Assembly (NCBI GenBank): GCA_027486405.1
Contig: JAIXPD010000025.1
Span: forward strand, 1 to 64,000
Direction: 5' to 3'
Source: Azospirillum sp.
GTDB lineage: Bacteria; Pseudomonadota; Alphaproteobacteria; Azospirillales; Azospirillaceae
Length of the DNA: 64,000 bases
Part shown: positions 58,019 to 64,000 of the stretch, piece after piece
Layout of the letters: each line of letters starts with the position of its first letter
Position numbering within the stretch: position 1 is the first letter of the stretch
Notes under the pieces: model-generated
What the model was told of the DNA's origin: nothing
Seen by the model: the letters and a program-made list of their open reading frames with translations, nothing else
Databases searched by the model: none
Program-made: the position numbers and the translations under genes

Positions 58019-58455
58019 CCGGCGCGGTCGACCGGCGGCTGGTCTATCTGCTCAACGTCGGGCACCGCCGTTTGCAGCGTTGGATTCAGGCCCGCACCGC
58101 CGACAGCGGTGTCACCGCCGCGCAATCGGGGGTGCTGTTCCATCTGGCCCGGCAGGACGGGGCGTTGATCGGCGAGGTGGGGCAGGCGTTGGACGCGGCC
58201 CCTTCGGCGATGAGCGGGTTGGCGGATCGCATGGTGGAGGCCGGTCTGATCGAACGGCGACCCGACCGGCGGGACGGCCGCGCCTGGCGGTTGTTTCTGA
58301 CACCGGCGGGGCACCGGGCGCTGGTGGAGGCCAAGAACGGGCTGGCCGACATCAACGCCCGTCTCAGCGCGGGATTCAGCGAGGACGAGATGCGGATCGT
58401 CGCCCGGTGGCTCTCCAGCCTTCCGGAAAAATTCCCGACCGATCAAGACCGTTGA
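58015..58455 (+). CDS. MarR-family regulator
   Basis: A 146-residue winged-helix protein: LLNVGHRRLQRWIQAR, VTAAQSGVLFHLARQDGALIGEVGQALDAAPSAMSGLADRMVEAGLIERRPDRRDGRAWRLFLTPAGH, with the DxRxxR-type wing. The GTG start at 58015 overlaps the hydrolase stop by 4 bases. It may regulate the hydrolase or related genes; the ligand is unknown. Confidence 0.88.
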   Translation: MTGAVDRRLVYLLNVGHRRLQRWIQARTADSGVTAAQSGVLFHLARQDGALIGEVGQALDAAPSAMSGLADRMVEAGLIERRPDRRDGRAWRLFLTPAGHRALVEAKNGLADINARLSAGFSEDEMRIVARWLSSLPEKFPTDQDR

Positions 58456-58458
58456 TGC

Positions 58459-58525
58459 AAAAAGAAAAAGCCGGACCATCGCGAGGGACGTCCGGCTCAG
58501 TGAATACAGGGAGGTTTAGAGACAA
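58459..58525 (-). ncRNA. Small RNA candidate 1 with terminator
   Basis: On the minus strand TTGTCTCTAAACCTCCCTGT is followed by a hairpin (AGCCGGAC/GTCCGGCT, 58469-58497) and the U-tract CTTTTTCTTTTT: a short RNA of about 65 nt with an intrinsic terminator. A TTGAT-N4-ATCAA site is centred about 41 bases upstream of the proposed start. The CCTCCC segment could pair with ribosome binding sites. The 5' end is inferred from the site spacing. Confidence 0.6.
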
Positions 58526-58557
58526 ACGGACCTTAGTGGTTTGCCAGTCCACCGACG

Positions 58558-58571
58558 TTGATCTGTATCAA
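58558..58571. promoter_or_regulatory. FNR/FixK box before small RNA candidate 1
   Basis: TTGATCTGTATCAA is a perfect match to the FNR/FixK consensus TTGAT-N4-ATCAA. Centre 58564.5 places a class II start near 58524 on the minus strand. Confidence 0.75.
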
Positions 58572-58617
58572 ATGGCGAGCATTTTATCCGCCATCTCGCG
58601 TAAAGCGCTCAGCCCAT

Positions 58618-58682
58618 AAAAAATTGGCCGGGCATTTCTGTGAATGCCCGGCGCAGTCCTATACAGGGAGGGTTTGAGACAC
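58618..58682 (-). ncRNA. Small RNA candidate 2 with terminator
   Basis: On the minus strand GTGTCTCAAACCCTCCCTGT leads to a hairpin (GCCGGGCATT/AATGCCCGGC, 58627-58652) followed by CAATTTTTT. Its 5' segment matches candidate 1 (GTCTC.AAACC.TCCCTGTAT) but the hairpin sequence differs, so the pair looks like a diverged tandem duplication. About 65 nt. It has its own FNR-type box upstream. Confidence 0.6.
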
Positions 58683-58715
58683 CACACTCTCTACACCCGT
58701 TGCCGCTGAAATCCG

Positions 58716-58729
58716 TTGATGTGGATCAA
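58716..58729. promoter_or_regulatory. FNR/FixK box before small RNA candidate 2
   Basis: TTGATGTGGATCAA is a perfect TTGAT-N4-ATCAA site. Centre 58722.5 would give a start near 58682 on the minus strand, at the shared GTCTC segment. Confidence 0.75.
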
Positions 58730-58785
58730 CCCGCCGTCGGAATCCGCGCGCGCGGGCTGCGGCATTCCGACCGGACAGCGCTCAA

Positions 58786-58833
58786 CCCACGGGGCGTCCC
58801 ACGCGGAGTCCCACGCGGAGTCCCACTGGGCGT
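58786..58833. repeat. Four 12-bp tandem repeats after hisI
   Basis: CCCACGCGGAGT occurs at 58798 and 58810, flanked by related units CCCACGGGGCGT (58786) and CCCACTGGGCGT (58822). They follow the hisI stop and occupy the space before the second FNR-type box. No function is evident. Confidence 0.85.
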
Positions 58834-59264
58834 CAGCCGTGGCTGTGGCCGTGATGGCCGCCCGATTGACCGTACAGCACGCTTGGATCGGTTTCGACCT
58901 CCTGGATGATCTCCAGCTTGCCGTCGCGCCAGGCCCGGTAGAAGCAGCTCCGCCGCCCGGTGTGGCAAGCAACCCCATCCTGTTCAACGATCAACAGCAG
59001 CGTGTCGCCGTCGCAATCAACCCGGAACTCCTTCAGCCGCTGCGTCTGGCCGGAGGTTTCGCCCTTGCGCCACAGCCCGCCGCGCGAGCGTGACCAGTAG
59101 CAGACCCGGCCGGTGGACAGGGTTTCCAGGATCGAGTCCCGGTTCATCCAGGCCATCATCAGGATTTCGCCGCTGCCTTCGGCCTGGGCGATGGCGGGAA
59201 CCAGACCGTCGGCGTTGAACCGAACGGCGTCGAGCGCGTCCGCAAAGGCGGTGGCGTCGGTCAT
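58833..59264 (-). CDS. hisI: Phosphoribosyl-AMP cyclohydrolase
   Basis: A 143-residue HisI of histidine synthesis: VRFNADGLVPAIAQAEGSGEILMMAWMNRDSILETL, RVCYWSRSRGGLWRKGETSGQTQRLKEFRVDCDGDTLLLIVEQDGVACHTGRRSCFYR. The catalytic zinc/magnesium Cys and Asp residues (DCDGD, CHTGRRSC) are kept. No HisE fusion is present. A His/Gly tail (GGHHGHSHG) ends the protein. It does not lie in a his operon here. Confidence 0.94.
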   Translation of the reverse strand: MTDATAFADALDAVRFNADGLVPAIAQAEGSGEILMMAWMNRDSILETLSTGRVCYWSRSRGGLWRKGETSGQTQRLKEFRVDCDGDTLLLIVEQDGVACHTGRRSCFYRAWRDGKLEIIQEVETDPSVLYGQSGGHHGHSHG

Positions 59265-59306
59265 GTCACGAACCCTTTCGTCGTCTTCAGGTCGCTTGGC
59301 GTCCGT

Positions 59307-60485
59307 TCACAGGGCGGCGTTCAGCCGACGGAACGCGCTGTCGAGGTCGCGGATCAGATCGTCGGGATGCTCAAGCCCGGCGTGGAATCGCAACAGATGA
59401 CCCGGCTCGTCCCAACGGGTGGCAGTGCGCACCCCGGCGGGGCGGGCGGGCAGGATCAGGCTTTCGAACCCGCCCCAGGAATAACCGATGCCAAACAGCT
59501 CCAGCCCGTCGAAAAACGCGGCGAGTGCCGTGCGCGGAACCGGGGTCAGCTGGGCGGAAAACAGCCCGCTGGACCCGGTGAAGTCGCGTTTCCACAGGGC
59601 GTGGCCGGGGAAATCCGGGCGGGCGGGGTGCAGCACGCGGGTGATTTCGGGGCGGGCGGCCAGCCAATCGGCCAGGATCAGCGCGCTCTCCTGGTGCTGT
59701 TTCAGGCGCACGGCCATGCTGCGCAGGCCGCGCAGCCCCAGGAACAGATCGTCCGGCCCGGCGCAGACGCCGAAGCGGGTGGCGGTCTTCTTCACCGTCG
59801 CCCACAGCGCTTCATCGCGGCAGACGATGGCCCCCAGCATGGCGTCGGCGTGGCCGACCATGTATTTCGTCGCCGCGTGGATCGACAGATCGACGCCGTG
59901 GTCGAAGGGGCGGAAGAACAGCGGTGTCGCCCAGGTGTTGTCGATCATCACCACCGCGCCGACCGTTTTGGCCGCCGCCGCGATGGCCGGAACATCCTGA
60001 ATCTCGAAGGTCAGCGAGCCGGGCGATTCGAGGAAGACGACGCGGGTGTTGGGGCGCAGCAGGGCGGCGATGCCAGCACCGATGTTCGGATCGAAGAACT
60101 CGACCTCGACCCCAAAACCCTTCAGCGTTTCGTTGGCGAAGCGCCGCGTCGGGCCATAGGCGCTGTCGGTGATCAGCACATGGTCGCCCGCCTTGGTGAA
60201 GGCGGACAGGGCGATGGAGATGGCCGAGAGGCCCGATCCGGTGTTCACCGCGCCGAAGCCGCCTTCCAGTTCCGCCACCGCCTTTTCAAAGGCGAAGGTG
60301 GTGGGGGTGCCGACGCGGCCGTAATTGATGACCTCGAACGGGCGGCGGTCGCTGTCCTCCAGCGCGTCCAGCGTCGGAAACAGCACGGTCGAGCAATGAT
60401 AGACCGGCGGATTCACGATGCCGTGGTTGTTCCGGGGATCGCGTCCGGCGTGGACCAGAATGGTGTCCTTGGCAACGTCCTTCAT
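59307..60485 (-). CDS. metC: Cystathionine beta-lyase-type PLP enzyme
   Basis: A 392-residue Cys/Met-metabolism PLP enzyme: NNHGIVNPPVYHCSTVLFP, YGRVGTPTTFAFEKAVAELEGG, TGSGLSAISIAL, VVMIDNTWATPLFFRPFDHGVDLSIHAATKYMVGHADAMLG (PLP Lys in the ATKY motif) and GLRGLRSMAVRLKQH. It resembles alphaproteobacterial cystathionine beta-lyases (Cys to homocysteine route), but paralogues with other substrates exist. ATG 60485 is chosen because upstream codons are Arg/Ser-rich. It is 42 bases upstream of hisI on the same strand. Confidence 0.88.
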   Translation of the reverse strand: MKDVAKDTILVHAGRDPRNNHGIVNPPVYHCSTVLFPTLDALEDSDRRPFEVINYGRVGTPTTFAFEKAVAELEGGFGAVNTGSGLSAISIALSAFTKAGDHVLITDSAYGPTRRFANETLKGFGVEVEFFDPNIGAGIAALLRPNTRVVFLESPGSLTFEIQDVPAIAAAAKTVGAVVMIDNTWATPLFFRPFDHGVDLSIHAATKYMVGHADAMLGAIVCRDEALWATVKKTATRFGVCAGPDDLFLGLRGLRSMAVRLKQHQESALILADWLAARPEITRVLHPARPDFPGHALWKRDFTGSSGLFSAQLTPVPRTALAAFFDGLELFGIGYSWGGFESLILPARPAGVRTATRWDEPGHLLRFHAGLEHPDDLIRDLDSAFRRLNAAL

Positions 60486-60620
60486 CGACTGTCCGCTTCG
60501 TTGGCTGATGTTCGTGTTCGGTCGAACATACTCGCATTCCGCGCTGGGAACGGCCATAGCCGATTCTGCGGGAAGGGTCTGGCGCCGTTGGCTTCTTCTG
60601 GTATCACCAGCGGTGAAGAG

Positions 60621-60660
60621 AGGATTCGACAAGCCGGATCAAGTTGATGCACTCTTGATT
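60621..60660 (+). promoter_or_regulatory. Duplicated leader element, copy 1
   Basis: AGGATTCGACAA and AGTTGATGCACTCTTGA occur here and again at 62011-62048 at equal spacing, before each copy of the binding-protein gene. The conserved block probably holds the shared promoter or operator. Confidence 0.6.
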
Positions 60661-60776
60661 TCAACGCATGTCTGCCGCGCGTTTGGCGGGGGATTCCCTA
60701 TCCGAGCGCCGCAGCGATGTTCGTCATCCGTCCGCTCCAACGTGGATCACACAAGAACAGGGTGGAGTTACAGATT

Positions 60777-61796
60777 ATGAAATCGGGAATCCTGGCTGCC
60801 GCCGCTGCGACCGTGGCGCTTGTTGCCACCGCCGGTGCCAACGCGGGCACGCTGGACACTGTGAAGTCGCGTGGCTTCCTGCAATGCGGCGTCAACGCCG
60901 GTCTGCCGGGCTTCGGCAGCCCGGACAGCGCGGGCAATTGGACCGGGCTGGACGTGGATTATTGCCGCGCGGTCGCCGTTGCGGTCTTCAACGATCTCAA
61001 CAAGGTGAAGTTCACCCCGCTGTCGGCCCAGCAGCGCTTCCCCGCCATCCAATCGGGTGAAGTCGATCTGCTGTCGCGCAACACCACCGTGACGCTGACC
61101 CGCGACACCTCGGTCGGTCTGAACTTTGCGCCCGTCACCTATTACGACGGCCAGGGCTTCATGGTGAACAAGAAGCTGGGTGTGAAGAGCGCCAAGGAAC
61201 TGAACGGGGCCACCGTCTGCGTTCAGTCCGGGACCACCACCGAACTGAACCTCGCGGACTATTTCCGCGCCAACAGCATGGATTACAAGCCCGTCGTCAT
61301 CGAATCGAACGACGAGGTCAACGCCGCTTACTTCGCCGGTCGTTGCGACGTGCTGACCACCGACGTCTCCGGTCTGGCCGGAACGCGCGCCGGTGTGGCT
61401 CCGGTTCCCGACGACCATGTGATTCTGCCGGAAGTCATCTCCAAGGAGCCGCTGGCCCCGGCGGTGCGCCATGGTGACGACCAGTGGTTCGACATTGTGA
61501 AGTGGACCATCAACGTCACCATCCAGGCCGAAGAGTTCGGCATCACCTCCAAGAATGTGGACGAGTTCGTCAATTCGAAGAACCCGGACATTCTGCGTTT
61601 CCTCGGCACCACGCCGGGCATGGGCAAGGCCCTGGGGTTGGATGAGAAGTACGCCTACAACATCATCAAGAAGGTCGGCAATTACGGCGAGATCTTCGAC
61701 CGCAACGTCGGTCCCCGCACCCCGCTGAAGCTGGAGCGCGGTCTGAACGGGCTGTGGACCAAGGGCGGCCTGCAATACTCCGCGCCGTTCCGGTAA
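60777..61796 (+). CDS. Polar amino-acid ABC transporter binding protein, copy 1
   Basis: A 339-residue periplasmic protein of the AapJ/BztA type. Signal peptide MKSGILAAAAATVALVATAGANAG; then LDTVKSRGFLQCGVNAGLPGFGSPDSAGNWTGLDVDYCRAVAVAVF, LSRNTTVTLTRDTSVGLNFAPVTYYDGQGFMV, CVQSGTTTELNLADYF, ILPEVISKEPLAPAVRHGDDQWFDIVKW. These are the glutamate/glutamine/aspartate family motifs. GGTGGAG precedes the ATG at 60777. It is followed by a near-identical copy. Confidence 0.92.
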   Translation: MKSGILAAAAATVALVATAGANAGTLDTVKSRGFLQCGVNAGLPGFGSPDSAGNWTGLDVDYCRAVAVAVFNDLNKVKFTPLSAQQRFPAIQSGEVDLLSRNTTVTLTRDTSVGLNFAPVTYYDGQGFMVNKKLGVKSAKELNGATVCVQSGTTTELNLADYFRANSMDYKPVVIESNDEVNAAYFAGRCDVLTTDVSGLAGTRAGVAPVPDDHVILPEVISKEPLAPAVRHGDDQWFDIVKWTINVTIQAEEFGITSKNVDEFVNSKNPDILRFLGTTPGMGKALGLDEKYAYNIIKKVGNYGEIFDRNVGPRTPLKLERGLNGLWTKGGLQYSAPFR

Positions 61797-61938
61797 GCCG
61801 TTCTCGGAACGCGCGGTCGCGCAGAACGCCCGGGTGCCCGGACAGGGGGAGCCGAGCGGTCTGCGCGGGTCGCGTGCAGACCCATAGCATAGGTCTGAAC
61901 GCCGACCATCGGCCGTCGGCCAACGCGGTGAATGACAT

Positions 61939-61967
61939 CGGACAGTGATCGGCTAAGTCACTGTCCG
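61939..61967. promoter_or_regulatory. Hairpin between the two binding-protein genes
   Basis: CGGACAGTGA and TCACTGTCCG form a perfect 10-bp stem with a 9-base loop in the 355-base gap 61797-62151. No T-run follows, so it is more likely an RNA stabiliser or protein site than a terminator. The rest of the gap holds the second leader element. Confidence 0.6.
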
Positions 61968-62010
61968 ACATGTCTTCGTTGTGAAAAATTGCAGAGGATG
62001 GGCGTTCGGA

Positions 62011-62050
62011 AGGATTCGACAACGGGGTTCCAGTTGATGCACTCTTGAGA
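62011..62050 (+). promoter_or_regulatory. Duplicated leader element, copy 2
   Basis: AGGATTCGACAA and AGTTGATGCACTCTTGA recur at the same spacing as at 60621-60658. The element precedes the second binding-protein gene and suggests that both genes can be transcribed independently. Confidence 0.6.
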
Positions 62051-62151
62051 TATGCGCATGGCTCCCCTGCAAATTCACACTCCGTCAGGGGGCAAGCGCA
62101 GGCATCAGACTGTTCAGTGCGCCAAAACTCAAAAACAGGGTGGAGTAACAC

Positions 62152-63171
62152 ATGAAATCGGGAATCTTGGCTGCGGCCGCTGCGGCTGTGGTCGTTACCG
62201 CTGGCGCTGGCGCTCACGCGGGCCTGCTCGACACTGTCAAGTCGCGCGGCTTCGTGCAGTGCGGTGTCAACGCCGGTCTGCCGGGTTTCGGCAACCCGGA
62301 CAGCGCGGGCAACTGGACCGGGCTGGACGTTGATTTCTGCCGTGCGGTCGCGGTCGCGATCTTCAACGATCCGACGAAGATCAAGTTCACCCCGCTGTCG
62401 GCCCAGCAGCGCTTCCCCGCCATCCAGTCGGGCGAAGTCGATGTTCTGTCGCGCAACACCACCGTCACGCTGACCCGTGACACCTCGGTCGGCCTGAACT
62501 TTGCGCCCGTCACCTATTACGACGGCCAGGGCTTCATGGTGAACAAGAAGCTGGGTGTGAAGAGCGCCAAGGAACTGAACGGGGCCACCGTCTGCGTCCA
62601 GTCCGGGACCACCACCGAACTGAACCTGGCGGATTATTTCCGTTCCAACAACATGGAATACAAGCCGGTTGTTATCGAGTCGGAAGCCGAGGTCAACGCC
62701 GCCTACTTCGCCGGTCGTTGTGACGTGCGCACCGCCGACGTGTCCGATCTGGCCGCCACCCGTGGCAGCGTTGCGTCGGGTGCGGAAGACCATGTGATTC
62801 TGCCGGAAGTCATCTCCAAGGAGCCGTTGGCCCCGGCGGTGCGCCATGGCGATGACCAGTGGTTCGACATCGTGAAGTGGTCGATCAACGTCACGATCCA
62901 GGCCGAAGAGTTCGGCATCACCTCCAAGAATGTGGACGAGTTCGTCAATTCGAAGAACCCGGACATTCTGCGCTTCCTCGGCACCACGCCGGGCATGGGC
63001 AAGGCGCTGGGTGTGGACGAGAAGTACGCCTACAACATCATCAAGAAGGTCGGCAATTACGGCGAGATCTTCGACCGCAACGTCGGCCCGGCCACCCCGC
63101 TGAAGCTGGAGCGCGGTCTGAACGCGCTGTGGACCAAGGGCGGCCTGCAATACACCGCGCCGTTCCGGTAA
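62152..63171 (+). CDS. Polar amino-acid ABC transporter binding protein, copy 2
   Basis: A 339-residue paralogue of the preceding gene, about nine in ten residues identical by eye. Differences cluster in the signal peptide and in two spots: YFRSNNMEYKPVVIESEAEVN and CDVRTADVSDLAATRGSVASGAED, which replaces DVLTTDVSGLAGTRAGVAPVPDD. These loops may alter ligand preference. GGGTGGAG precedes the ATG at 62152. The permease gene follows 210 bases on. Confidence 0.92.
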   Translation: MKSGILAAAAAAVVVTAGAGAHAGLLDTVKSRGFVQCGVNAGLPGFGNPDSAGNWTGLDVDFCRAVAVAIFNDPTKIKFTPLSAQQRFPAIQSGEVDVLSRNTTVTLTRDTSVGLNFAPVTYYDGQGFMVNKKLGVKSAKELNGATVCVQSGTTTELNLADYFRSNNMEYKPVVIESEAEVNAAYFAGRCDVRTADVSDLAATRGSVASGAEDHVILPEVISKEPLAPAVRHGDDQWFDIVKWSINVTIQAEEFGITSKNVDEFVNSKNPDILRFLGTTPGMGKALGVDEKYAYNIIKKVGNYGEIFDRNVGPATPLKLERGLNALWTKGGLQYTAPFR

Positions 63172-63184
63172 GCTTGTTTGTCGG

Positions 63185-63219
63185 GGGCCGCATCGCACCG
63201 GAAACCGGTGCAACGGCCC
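63185..63219 (+). promoter_or_regulatory. Stem-loop between binding protein and permease genes
   Basis: GCACCGG-AAA-CCGGTGC (63195-63211) nests inside GGGCCG/CGGCCC (63185-63190 and 63214-63219). Stem-loops at this place often protect the binding-protein message and lower permease expression. No T-run follows. Confidence 0.7.
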
Positions 63220-63381
63220 GACCGTAAGGAGAGCGGTCGCGAAGGACGCCATCGAAGCGTTCGCGCACACAAGGCCGCAGTGGGAGACATGATCGCATCC
63301 GTCGGTGTGGGAAAAAGACCGGAAAAACGTCCGGTTGCGCGAGGACACCAGACGGGGCGCGATGGTTGGGGGAGAGTATCC

Positions 63382-64000
63382 GTGGCGACAGAGACCCGGA
63401 CCGCACGGGGGGCTTCGGTCCCCGGTGGCTCATCGTTTTCCCTCAGCGACCCGACGGTTCGCGCCGTCGTCTACCAGATTCTGGTGGTCGGCGCGGTCGT
63501 TCTGGTTGGCTGGTTTTTGATTTCCAACACGCTCGACAATCTCGCGCGGCGGTCGATCGCCACCGGATACAGTTTCCTGGAGCGTGAAGCGGCCTTCGGC
63601 ATTGGCGAGCATCTGATCGATTACTCGCCGAAGGACACCTATGGCCGGGCCTTCCTGGTCGGTGTTCTCAACACGCTGAAGGTGTCGATCATCGGCATCA
63701 TTCTGGCGACCATCATCGGCACCCTGGTCGGTGTCGCGCGCCTGTCCAGCAACTGGCTGATCGCGCGCTTGGCCTCGGCCTATGTCGAGATTGTCCGCAA
63801 CATCCCGCCGTTGCTGCAACTCTTCTTCTGGTACGCGTTGGTGTCGGATGGGCTGCCGCCGGTGCGGTCGGCGCTGAATCCGTTGCCGGGCGTCTTCCTG
63901 TCGCAGCGCGGCCTGATCGTTCCGGCCCCGTCGGCCGATCCGGTGTGGAAGATGATGGGGATCGCCGCGCTGGTCGCGGTCGTTCTGACCATCGCCATCC
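63382..64000 (+). CDS. Polar amino-acid ABC transporter permease (AapQ/BztB type), 5' part
   Basis: The gene starts with GTG 63382 (preceded by GGGGGAGAG) and stays open to the window end. The 206 residues seen begin with about 30 Ser/Thr/Ala-rich residues, a membrane segment (VYQILVVGAVVLVGWFLISNTLDNL), a periplasmic loop with SIATGYSFLEREAAFGIGEHLIDYSPKDTYGRAFLVGVLNTLKVSIIGIILATIIGTLVGVARLS, and the EIVRNIPPLLQLFFWYAL permease motif (in parts). This matches AapQ/BztB, which have a long N-terminal part. aapM and aapP would follow. Confidence 0.92.
   Translation, partial: MATETRTARGASVPGGSSFSLSDPTVRAVVYQILVVGAVVLVGWFLISNTLDNLARRSIATGYSFLEREAAFGIGEHLIDYSPKDTYGRAFLVGVLNTLKVSIIGIILATIIGTLVGVARLSSNWLIARLASAYVEIVRNIPPLLQLFFWYALVSDGLPPVRSALNPLPGVFLSQRGLIVPAPSADPVWKMMGIAALVAVVLTIAI

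Overview
The window is GC-rich chromosomal DNA from an alphaproteobacterium. Gene content and order (zapA-6S RNA-fau, yebC-ruvCAB-ybgC-tol-pal-cpoB-tilS-ftsH, yqeY-dnaG-rpoD, pyrB-pyrC-plsY) point to the Rhodospirillales, near Azospirillum. That placement is inferred from synteny and composition, not from a search. Most of the sequence is core genome, with a few small mobile or regulatory insertions that are the interesting part.

Layout. 1-185: end of an ISAs1-family insertion sequence. 0.4-2.7 kb: DUF4164 protein, ZapA, a 6S RNA candidate, 5-formyl-THF cyclo-ligase and a YmdB-like phosphoesterase. 2.8-16.1 kb: YebC, the Holliday-junction genes ruvC-ruvA-ruvB (ruvC is extended by a DUF559 nuclease-like domain across an inverted repeat), the thioesterase YbgC, the whole Tol-Pal envelope system, TilS and FtsH. 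16.2-24 kb: an unrecognised conserved-looking protein, FabI, YihY, a DnaJ-like co-chaperone, a glycine-zipper lipoprotein, PdxH and a soluble chemoreceptor. 24-31.6 kb: metallo-hydrolase, anion permease, GAF/HD-GYP phosphodiesterase, the Zur-COG0523 zinc pair with its operator, and a Tat-exported PhoX phosphatase. 31.7-40.8 kb (minus strand): pyrB-pyrC-plsY, a TPR/glycosyltransferase-like gene, an Lhr-like helicase, PdeM and a photolyase in one close-packed series. 40.8-51 kb: LysR/DUF1127, GFA protein, cupredoxin plus FTR1 iron permease, RuvX, SerA, a secreted HExxH protein, a drug-efflux MFS/TetR pair, and CarA. 51-56.6 kb: YqeY, an intein-containing DNA primase, and RpoD. 56.7-64 kb: tRNA-Ile(CAU), a hydrolase/MarR pair, two tandem small RNA candidates with FNR-type boxes, HisI, a cystathionine beta-lyase-like enzyme, and a polar amino-acid ABC transporter with a duplicated binding-protein gene, running off the window end.

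The items most worth a second look are these: (1) a 314-residue intein with LAGLIDADG-type motifs placed exactly at a zinc-ligand cysteine of DnaG; (2) two tandem, similar, terminator-ended small RNA candidates (58.46-58.68 kb, minus strand), each preceded by a perfect TTGAT-N4-ATCAA site; (3) two non-autonomous elements (18.4 and 44.7 kb) with CAGGG ends and 10-bp target duplications, matching the ISAs1-family end at 181-185; (4) the RuvC-DUF559 fusion across a 133-bp inverted repeat; (5) a perfect Zur palindrome abutting the zur start codon, suggesting a leaderless autoregulated message.

Functional links: TilS makes the lysidine needed by the tRNA-Ile(CAU) found here. RuvC, RuvA and RuvB form the branch-migration and resolution machine. 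TolQRAB-Pal-CpoB link the inner and outer membranes during division, alongside the Z-ring protein ZapA. Zinc (Zur/COG0523) and iron (cupredoxin/FTR1) homeostasis genes each carry a recognisable operator.
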